Positions 8,414 through 13,541 of a stretch of 21,407 bases of DNA are shown here, piece after piece. Position numbers and translations under genes: made by a program. Position 1 is the stretch's first letter, and each line of letters starts with the position of its first letter. A model generated the notes under the pieces. The model was not told where the DNA came from and ran no database searches. It worked only from the letters and a program-made list of their open reading frames with translations. Origin of the DNA: Sulfuricurvum sp. (lineage in GTDB: Bacteria > Campylobacterota > Campylobacteria > Campylobacterales > Sulfurimonadaceae); the NCBI GenBank assembly GCA_014764075.1, contig JACXUE010000002.1, positions 1 through 21,407 on the forward strand. Reading direction: 5' to 3'.

Positions 8414-9628
8414 ATGAAAATACCGACACTTTCCCGCCGTGAACTGATTTTCTCCGTTGTTATTGCCCTTGCGTTCAGCGCATTTATTTATTTCGAACAT
8501 TTTGGTCTGAGCTCCAAAGCACTCAACACTGTTTTGGGATTAGGGGCACTTTATGGATTACTGTTCGGCACTAAAAAAACAATCCTTCTCAGCGGTTTTT
8601 GGATTGGGTTGCTATGGTGTTATTGGATCGGTTTTAGTTTCCAGTATTACGGTCTTGGATGGGCCACATGGCTGGTCGCTTTGGGTTTTGGGATCGTTTA
8701 TGCCCTCTATTACGGAACCATGGCACTCACCGAACATCCCCACCTTCGCGCCGCCATCCTTTTTGGTCTCACCTTTGTATGGCCAATGGATTTCAACTGG
8801 ATGCAGAGCGAGATCATTTTTGTCGAAAGCTATATGGGGATTGAGAAATGGCAGTTCGCGCTAATCGTGTTCGCCCTCGCTTCTACCGTCTGGTTTCAAG
8901 GAAAGGGAAAAGCGTTTCCGCTCCTCTTGCTGCTCGGCGGGCTCCAGAACTCCTATACGCCGCCACCACTTCCCGATGTCAAAATCAAACTCGTCTCCAC
9001 CGAAATTTCCCAAGATTTAAAATGGCAAAGTGAACGGTTGGAGCAAACCCTAAGCGAAAACTTCGCTGCGATTGATGATGCGATCGCGCAAGGGTATGAT
9101 CTCGTCGTCCTCCCCGAATCGGCATTTCCCCTCTACATGAACGAATATCCCGACATCTCCCAAGCCCTGGTCGAGCGCTCGCTACGCATTTCGATCCTCA
9201 CCGGAACGCTCCATAGAGAAAACGGTCTTAACTACAATGTCTCCTATCTCTATCAACATGGGAAACTCACCGTCGCCAAAAAAACGATCCTTGTTCCGTT
9301 TGGCGAGTATATTCCGCTACCCGAATTTATGCGCGAGTGGGTAAACCGTGAGATTTTCGGAGGGGGTGCCGATTTCGTTACGGCGAAAAAACCAACCGAT
9401 TTCAGCGTCAACGGAGTGAGTTTCCGCAATGCCGTCTGTTACGAAGCAACCCGCAAAGAGCTTTATACTCCTGAAGTACGCTACATGATTGCGGTGAGTA
9501 ACAACGGATGGTTTAAACCCTCGATCGAACCAACGGTGCAAAAACTACTGATCCGTTTTTATGCACGAAAAAACAATACAATAGTCTTTCATTCCGCCAA
9601 CGGCGGAGGGAGCGGGATTGTTTACTAA
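8414..9628 (+). CDS. lnt: Apolipoprotein N-acyltransferase
   Basis: Lnt adds the third acyl chain to the N-terminal cysteine of lipoproteins in the inner membrane. The 404-residue product has about six hydrophobic segments in residues 10-175 and then a nitrilase-like domain (about 190-400). The catalytic triad is visible: Glu235 in VVLPESAFPL, Lys290 in KKTILVPFGEYIPL and Cys342 in NAVCYEATR. It is shorter than the roughly 510-residue E. coli enzyme, but the short form is usual in Campylobacterota as far as I recall. It is divergent from yajC (69 bases apart). Its TAA overlaps the TAG of the nhaA remnant, so the two genes were once convergent neighbours. Confidence 0.93.
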   Translation: MKIPTLSRRELIFSVVIALAFSAFIYFEHFGLSSKALNTVLGLGALYGLLFGTKKTILLSGFWIGLLWCYWIGFSFQYYGLGWATWLVALGFGIVYALYYGTMALTEHPHLRAAILFGLTFVWPMDFNWMQSEIIFVESYMGIEKWQFALIVFALASTVWFQGKGKAFPLLLLLGGLQNSYTPPPLPDVKIKLVSTEISQDLKWQSERLEQTLSENFAAIDDAIAQGYDLVVLPESAFPLYMNEYPDISQALVERSLRISILTGTLHRENGLNYNVSYLYQHGKLTVAKKTILVPFGEYIPLPEFMREWVNREIFGGGADFVTAKKPTDFSVNGVSFRNAVCYEATRKELYTPEVRYMIAVSNNGWFKPSIEPTVQKLLIRFYARKNNTIVFHSANGGGSGIVY

Positions 9629-9856
9629 GCCTCTTTCCGCAAAAAGAGTTTTAACACCCCATATCCAATCACTCCGGAGAGAAGCGATCCCATAAGAATC
9701 CCCAGCCGATCGTCACTCAAAGCGATCCCCAATGTCACACTGTCGAGAAAATCTTTTGCGGTGATATCGGAAAAACCGATTCCGAGTGGCGATAATGAGC
9801 AGAATCCTTGTTGGCGATTCGAGTTTAAAGAAGTTTGAGATGCTGTTCTCGATCAT
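9625..9856 (-). pseudogene. nhaA: Na+/H+ antiporter NhaA remnant with large internal deletions
   Basis: The minus strand keeps three pieces of an NhaA gene. (1) An ATG at 9856 with AAGGA upstream opens a frame containing NFFKLESPTRILLIIAT, the usual NhaA N-terminus. (2) In another frame, about 9722-9790, stands FSDITAKDFLDSVTLGI, which aligns with the middle segment before the LGI..GLxxGK motif. (3) This runs directly into SDDRLGILMGSLLSGVIGY and LKLFLRKEA, the normal C-terminus, ending in TAG at 9625. About 230 of an expected 1,150 or so bases remain. The first junction (near 9785-9792) shifts the frame. The second (near 9720) loses roughly 60 residues, including the CGIGFTMS region. No functional antiporter can be made. 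Alignment is to remembered family sequences; no search was run. Confidence 0.85.
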
Positions 9857-9909
9857 AGGTTTCCTTGGGATTACTCAGGGTTTTGGGTGAAATGCAAAGG
9901 AAAGAGAGT

Positions 9910-9942
9910 CTCTCTTCGCTACTAAAAGAGAGATCTGTTTTT
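9910..9942. terminator. Hairpin with T tract, terminator-like
   Basis: CTCTCTT (9910-9916) can pair with AAGAGAG (9926-9932) around a nine-base loop, followed on the plus strand by ATCTG and five T. On the minus strand the same stem is followed by CTCTCTTTCC. No intact gene lies directly upstream on either strand, so it may be a leftover of deleted genes. Confidence 0.4.
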
Positions 9943-9955
9943 AAGGAGTGATACA

Positions 9956-9997
9956 ATGAAAAAACATCGGATGCTCGCTGATTTGGCATCCAACTAG
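9956..9997 (+). other. 13-codon ORF with strong ribosome binding site, possible leader peptide or gene stub
   Basis: AAGGAG (9943-9948) stands seven bases before an ATG that opens MKKHRMLADLASN and then TAG. The ribosome binding site is one of the best in the window, yet the frame is only 13 codons. The start MKKHR could be the beginning of a gene whose body was deleted, or a short leader peptide. It lies across a minus-strand terminator hairpin, which explains the AAAAAA and the GGATGC/GCATCC repeat inside it, so it may also be coincidence. Confidence 0.2.
9959..9991 (-). terminator. Rho-independent terminator, minus strand
   Basis: On the minus strand GGATGC and GCATCC (9986-9991 and 9969-9974 in window coordinates) form a six-base-pair stem with an eleven-base loop. 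It is followed by GATG and six T. It would end transcripts coming leftwards from about 10000-10180, before they reach the nhaA remnant. Confidence 0.6.
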
Positions 9998-10039
9998 GTG
10001 TATTATAGGGGAAAAGAGTAAACGAACGGCAAACTCGTT

Positions 10040-10129
10040 TTAGTGCCGAACGTTAAAATTATGCGCTTTGATCACATTGATAATCGATTGAATAAGTCCC
10101 GAAATAATCAGTTTCGACCATCGAATCAT
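10040..10129 (-). other. Possible 29-residue amphipathic peptide ORF
   Basis: A minus-strand ATG at 10129, preceded by AGAGGG, opens 29 codons beginning MIRWSKLIISGLIQ and ending in TAA at 10040. The middle is a regular mix of Ile/Leu with Lys and Asn, suggesting an amphipathic helix, and the tail is basic. It is bounded by a bidirectional hairpin upstream (10149-10164) and a minus-strand terminator downstream (9959-9991), so it would fit on a short separate transcript. The size and character resemble small membrane-acting peptides. There is no similarity I can name, and a chance ORF in decayed DNA is quite possible. Confidence 0.25.
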
Positions 10130-10148
10130 AATCGAACCCTCTAAACAA

Positions 10149-10171
10149 AGCCGCTTTTGCGGCTCTGTTTT
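10149..10171. terminator. Bidirectional rho-independent terminator
   Basis: AGCCGC and GCGGCT form a perfect six-base-pair stem around TTTT. The plus strand continues CTGTTTTG and the minus strand TTGTTTAG, so it can terminate in both directions. On the plus strand it would end any transcript from about 10010-10148. Confidence 0.6.
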
Positions 10172-10238
10172 GAAAGTTGGGCGTTTTTGAATTTTCCAAG
10201 TCTGTTTTTTTGACAATCAGGTCTTAAAATTTATCGAT

Positions 10239-10382
10239 TTAGGGTATGAGCATGAGATGCAGTATTTACGCACCCAGATCAATTTCCTGCGCAAAAAAAT
10301 CGAACCTGATCTCACCTCTCCCACCTATATCCAAACGGAATTGGGAATTGGATACCGATTTGTCCGTAATAATCCAAATTAA
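10239..10382 (+). pseudogene. kdpE: C-terminal fragment of a KdpE-like response regulator
   Basis: The plus-strand frame ending at TAA 10380-10382 contains LGYEHEMQYLRTQINFLRKK followed by IEPDLTSPTYIQTELGIGYRF. This is the last part of an OmpR-type winged-helix DNA-binding domain: recognition helix, then the beta hairpin ending GIGYRF. The YLR before the recognition helix and the IEPD..xP.YI.TE pattern fit KdpE, regulator of the Kdp potassium pump, better than PhoB or OmpR. The receiver domain and the first half of the winged helix are absent. The bases upstream are T-rich and not codable as more of this protein. No kdp structural genes are in the window. Assignment to the OmpR family is firm; KdpE itself is likely. 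Confidence 0.8.
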
Positions 10383-10422
10383 ACATAGCAATTTAGTATG
10401 GTATATTGTCTTTTTTCCGATT

Positions 10423-10433
10423 TATTATTATAC
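10423..10433 (+). promoter_or_regulatory. Possible -10 region for cysK
   Basis: TATTATTATAC upstream of the cysK ATG at 10457 offers a TATTAT about 29-34 bases before the start codon. The area is AT-rich, so the exact box is uncertain. No other obvious promoter lies between the kdpE fragment and cysK. Confidence 0.35.
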
Positions 10434-10456
10434 TTACCAAAAAACAGGGATACGAC

Positions 10457-11380
10457 ATGAACATCGCGGTAAATATCACTGAACTTATCGGCAATACCCC
10501 TTTGATTCGTCTCAACGCACTGAGTCAAACAACCCACGCAACCATTCTCGGCAAATGCGAATTTATGAATCCGACCAGTTCGGTCAAAGACCGTATTGGG
10601 TTCAATATGATCAAAACCGCCATGGATCAGGGACATATCGATCACGATACCCTCATCATCGAGCCCACCAGCGGTAACACCGGAATCGCACTAGCCTCTA
10701 TCTGCGCCGCGCTCGGGCTAAAACTCACCCTCACCATGCCCGAATCGATGTCGATTGAGCGTCGCAACCTCCTTAAAGCACTGGGAGCCAATCTCGTCCT
10801 TACACCGGCGGCGGCAGGGATGAAAGGGGCTATCGATGAAGCCAATGCACTCGTTGCGGCAAACCCTAACGCCATTATCCTCCAGCAGTTTGCCAATCCC
10901 GCCAATCCCGCTATCCATCGTGTCACTACCGCCCAAGAGATTTTGCGTGATACCGAGGGGAAAATCGATATTTTTGTTGCCGCTATCGGAACCGGAGGAA
11001 CCATTACCGGAACGGGAGAGGCTCTAAGATCTGTTTTGCCAAACATTCAAATTATCGCCGTCGAACCCAAAGATTCCGCCGTCCTCTCCGGCGGCAAACC
11101 GGGACCTCATAAAATCCAAGGGATCGGAGCGGGTTTTGTGCCCCAAGTGCTCAATACCGATCTCTATAACGAAGTAATTACCGTAAGTAACGAAGAGGCT
11201 ATTGCCGCATCCAAAGAACTTGCCAAAACCGAAGGGTTGTTAGTAGGGATCTCAGCAGGGGCGAATGTTCACGCCGCGTCCCTAATCGCCGCGCGTCCTG
11301 AAAACAAAGGAAAAGTGATTGTCACGATTTTATGCGACACGGCAGAACGTTACCTTAGCACTCCACTGTTTGAAGCGTAA
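10457..11380 (+). CDS. cysK: Cysteine synthase (O-acetylserine sulfhydrylase)
   Basis: PLP enzyme that makes L-cysteine from O-acetylserine and sulfide in the cytosol. It is 307 residues, normal length. The PLP lysine is Lys44 in SSVKDRIG. The substrate loop TSGNTG is at 71-76, the phosphate-binding GTGGT at 178-182, and KIQGIGAGF at 219-227. The ATG at 10457 has AGGGA upstream and leads straight into ITELIGNTPLIRL, the usual start. In-frame sequence upstream to a TTG at 10406 is not needed. The stop overlaps the next gene's ATG (TAATG). CysK or CysM specificity cannot be fixed from sequence alone, but the motifs favour CysK. Confidence 0.95.
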   Translation: MNIAVNITELIGNTPLIRLNALSQTTHATILGKCEFMNPTSSVKDRIGFNMIKTAMDQGHIDHDTLIIEPTSGNTGIALASICAALGLKLTLTMPESMSIERRNLLKALGANLVLTPAAAGMKGAIDEANALVAANPNAIILQQFANPANPAIHRVTTAQEILRDTEGKIDIFVAAIGTGGTITGTGEALRSVLPNIQIIAVEPKDSAVLSGGKPGPHKIQGIGAGFVPQVLNTDLYNEVITVSNEEAIAASKELAKTEGLLVGISAGANVHAASLIAARPENKGKVIVTILCDTAERYLSTPLFEA

Positions 11381-11949
11381 TGCTTTTAGAGACGATCCGG
11401 TGCGATCTTGGGGAGGCGCTTCACCTCTCCTATCACCAACAACGGCTAGATAGATCGCTCAAACAACTCAGATGCCCTACCTGCTATGATCTAAATGCCC
11501 TTATTTCCCCTCCCGATGATACGCTCTACCGATGTCGTTTTGTCTACGATTCGATCCAATACTCGGTCGAATTTATCCCCTATGCGCCGCGATCCGTAAC
11601 ATCTCTCAAGCTTGTTTACGACGATACGATCGAGTATCCTCTCAAATACTCCGATCGAGAGAACTTAAACACCCTTTACGAGCTTAGAGGCGTGTGCGAT
11701 GATGTGTTGATTGTAAAAAACGGACTCTTACGCGACACCACGATTGCCAATATCGCTCTACAAATCGATGATCGCTGGTACACACCTCAATCTCCTTTGT
11801 TGGAAGGGACGACAAGAGCCAGACTCCTCGATGAGGGTTTTTTACGAACCGCACCCCTCACCCCCTTGGATATTGCCAAAGCCAGCTCCGTCGCCATCAT
11901 GAACGCCATGGTTGGATTCCTTGAAGTCGAAAATGGTATAATTAGCTAA
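11380..11949 (+). CDS. Short class IV aminotransferase (aminodeoxychorismate lyase-like)
   Basis: A 189-residue PLP fold-type IV protein, shorter than PabC or IlvE (about 270-310). Conserved points: ETIR near the start, the PLP lysine Lys89 in YPLKYSDR, TIANIAL (121-127) where the family has the E.xxxNIF strand, and PLLEGTTRARLL (139-150). Where PabC has Glu before this Asn, this protein has Asp119 (LRDTTIAN). The first domain is clearly shortened. The most likely role is 4-amino-4-deoxychorismate lyase in folate synthesis. A branched-chain or D-amino acid aminotransferase is less likely at this size. It overlaps cysK by one base, so they are co-transcribed. A folate role would agree with folC elsewhere in the window, but that is inference. 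Confidence 0.75.
   Translation: MLLETIRCDLGEALHLSYHQQRLDRSLKQLRCPTCYDLNALISPPDDTLYRCRFVYDSIQYSVEFIPYAPRSVTSLKLVYDDTIEYPLKYSDRENLNTLYELRGVCDDVLIVKNGLLRDTTIANIALQIDDRWYTPQSPLLEGTTRARLLDEGFLRTAPLTPLDIAKASSVAIMNAMVGFLEVENGIIS
11937..11942 (+). promoter_or_regulatory. Extended -10 promoter inside the end of the aminotransferase gene
   Basis: ATGGTATAATTAG contains TGGTATAAT, a perfect extended -10 box. A start near 11949 leaves a leader of about 17 bases before the ATG at 11966, so the hypothetical gene downstream can be expressed on its own. Confidence 0.6.
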
Positions 11950-11965
11950 AAACAGGTTTGAGCGT

Positions 11966-12427
11966 ATGTTATTCGATATCATTAAAAGCCCTTCATATGC
12001 ACGATTAATGGAAAATCACCTGCGGGACATGCTGATTTTTTTGTTCGAAAACGACCAAAATTTCGGTATTTTATGCAAAATCGAACAGGTAACCTTCAAT
12101 CCTCAGCTCCCCAAACATGTGAGCGACGAATTTCGAGCGATGACCCTCTTTTTTCTCGCAGGGTATACGTTTGAAAGCGCCCGCATCGATAATGACATTC
12201 TGATTTTTGAAGCGGGATTCGGTCAAGAGAACATCGGAAGTTTTGTCTCCGTCCCTTTGCTCTCTATCGTACAGATTATTATCGATGACACACCGGCATT
12301 TGTCAATCTCGCACTTCCGCAAGAGCGTCAGAGCTTGGTTAATATCGAGAAAAATGAAGGGGTTCAAAATTCGATGAGCGCACTCTTGTCGAATCCCGAA
12401 AATCAGAAGTTTTTGAAGAAAAAGTGA
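11966..12427 (+). CDS. Conserved-looking hypothetical protein
   Basis: A 153-residue soluble protein that I do not recognise. It begins MLFDIIKSPSYARLMENHLR with an amphipathic helix and continues with alternating short strands. A hydrophobic stretch, FVSVPLLSIVQIIID, lies near residues 91-105, then DTPAFVNLALP. The tail is polar and lysine-rich (FLKKK). There is no signal peptide and no clear membrane span. Codon use and base composition match the neighbours, so it is a real gene and not an island. It has its own TGGTATAAT promoter and ends in front of a palindromic element. The SVPLLSIVQI..D and FVNLA strands vaguely recall SspB-type ClpXP adaptors, but this is too weak to name. Confidence 0.8.
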   Translation: MLFDIIKSPSYARLMENHLRDMLIFLFENDQNFGILCKIEQVTFNPQLPKHVSDEFRAMTLFFLAGYTFESARIDNDILIFEAGFGQENIGSFVSVPLLSIVQIIIDDTPAFVNLALPQERQSLVNIEKNEGVQNSMSALLSNPENQKFLKKK

Positions 12428-12434
12428 CATAACA

Positions 12435-12468
12435 CCCGTTCGCCCTAAGCACGTCGAAGGGTAACGGG
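12435..12468. repeat. Palindromic intergenic element between convergent genes
   Basis: CCCGTT (12435-12440) pairs with AACGGG (12463-12468), and inside it CCCT (12443-12446) pairs with AGGG (12458-12461). The core CGCCCTAAGCACGTCGAAGG resembles a widespread bacterial intergenic palindrome of the type CGCCCTGAGC..GTCGAAGG that I know from many genomes. There is no T run, so it may act as a bidirectional transcript end by structure only. Confidence 0.55.
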
Positions 12469-12477
12469 AGTGATATC

Positions 12478-13377
12478 TTAGAGTTTTAATCCCAACAAGT
12501 AATTGACAACATTGTCGATAAACGCATCGTGTTTGCGCTCTTTGCTGTAGGCGATGTAAAATTTACGCTTAATTTTATAGTTTTTAATCCGCGCTTCAAA
12601 CAATCTCCCCTCTTCCACCTCGTCGCTAATAACATGGCGGGAAATAACCGACACGACCGGACGTACGGCATCTTTGGGTGAGCGTATCAATGTCTCTTTG
12701 ATTGCGGTCGAACTCGCAACAACTCCGATTACGTTGAAGCCCGAACACTCAACACCGATCTCTTCGAAGACTTCCGCCGTCAATTTACGGGTATGGGAGT
12801 TCTCATCACGGCAGATCCAATCAAATTTGTACATATCCTCTTTGCGAAGCTGTTTTGGGATCGGCTGATTAGAGAATACGACCAACTCATCCTCTTCCCA
12901 TTCACGATAGATTAATCCATCCCGAAAAACAGGAGATTCAATCAAAGCAATATCGATTTTTTTATCCAAGAGCTGATTGATAATCTCTTCGGAGAACGCA
13001 ACACGGATATGTACTTCGTTGTTGATTTTCTCTTTGAGCTCTCCCAAATATGACGGCAATACGTAATTTCCGATGGCATGCGACGCACCGACGATAAAGG
13101 TAAACTCTTTATTGATGATCTTGAGCACCTCTTTTTCAGAGGTTTGGATCGCTTTTTCAAGTTTGGCAGCAATACGATAAAGATCCTCTCCCTCTTTTGT
13201 GAGCTTAATCCCGTTTTTCTTCCGTTCTACCACACGCGTATCGAGGTAATCCTCTATAAATTTGATCTGCTGTGTCACTGCAGGTTGAGAAATGCCAAGT
13301 TTTGCCGAAGCTTTCGAGAAACTTTTTTCTCGAACAACGGTCAAAAATGTCATGAGTTTGGCAAAATCTTTTAGCAT
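12478..13377 (-). CDS. LysR-type transcriptional regulator
   Basis: A 299-residue regulator with the standard layout: N-terminal winged helix-turn-helix (SFSKASAKLGISQPAVTQQI, about 19-38, then KFIEDYLDTRVVERKKNGIKLT), a linker helix, and a type 2 periplasmic-binding-like effector domain from about 90. The ligand is not evident. The neighbours cysK and the helicase gene do not settle it, although a CysB-like sulfur role could be imagined. The ATG at 13377 is preceded by TAGGAA and, further up, by two TATAAT boxes. The gene is divergent from the helicase gene and convergent with the hypothetical gene. Confidence 0.92.
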   Translation of the reverse strand: MLKDFAKLMTFLTVVREKSFSKASAKLGISQPAVTQQIKFIEDYLDTRVVERKKNGIKLTKEGEDLYRIAAKLEKAIQTSEKEVLKIINKEFTFIVGASHAIGNYVLPSYLGELKEKINNEVHIRVAFSEEIINQLLDKKIDIALIESPVFRDGLIYREWEEDELVVFSNQPIPKQLRKEDMYKFDWICRDENSHTRKLTAEVFEEIGVECSGFNVIGVVASSTAIKETLIRSPKDAVRPVVSVISRHVISDEVEEGRLFEARIKNYKIKRKFYIAYSKERKHDAFIDNVVNYLLGLKL

Positions 13378-13408
13378 AATAATTCCTATAAGCTGAATGA
13401 ATATCAGT

Positions 13409-13427
13409 ATTATAACTCAATATTATA
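13409..13427 (-). promoter_or_regulatory. Tandem -10 boxes / possible LysR autoregulatory site
   Basis: The minus strand has TATAAT at 13422-13427 and again at 13409-13414, within a GTTATAATA direct repeat 13 bases apart. Read together, TTATAA-N7-TTATAA (13410-13428 area) is also a symmetrical arrangement of the kind LysR proteins bind. The downstream box gives a leader of about 25 bases. Confidence 0.5.
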
Positions 13428-13498
13428 ACCATTGCAAGAGTTATCATTCATTTTTTCTATTTGTAAAAAGGGGAATTTAAATAACAGAAAAATTGGGC

Positions 13499-13504
13499 TA
13501 TAAT
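13499..13504 (+). promoter_or_regulatory. Promoter -10 box for the helicase-truB-csrA-ispE-smpB operon
   Basis: GGGCTATAATAAAAG contains a perfect TATAAT. A start near 13511 leaves a leader of about 30 bases that includes AAGG roughly 10 bases before the ATG at 13542. It is the only good plus-strand box in the LysR-helicase intergenic region. Confidence 0.65.
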
Positions 13505-13541
13505 AAAAGTATCTATTAATATCAATCAAGGCAAAAACGGC

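Noticed and set aside
10209..10244. Perfect TTGACA at about 10209 as a -35 box
   Set aside because: No acceptable TATAAT at 16-18 bases (only TATCGA), and -35 boxes are not a feature of the other promoters here.
10246..10482. 78-codon plus-strand ORF starting MSMRCSIYAP
   Set aside because: Wrong frame over the kdpE fragment; the adjacent frame gives the clear winged-helix sequence.
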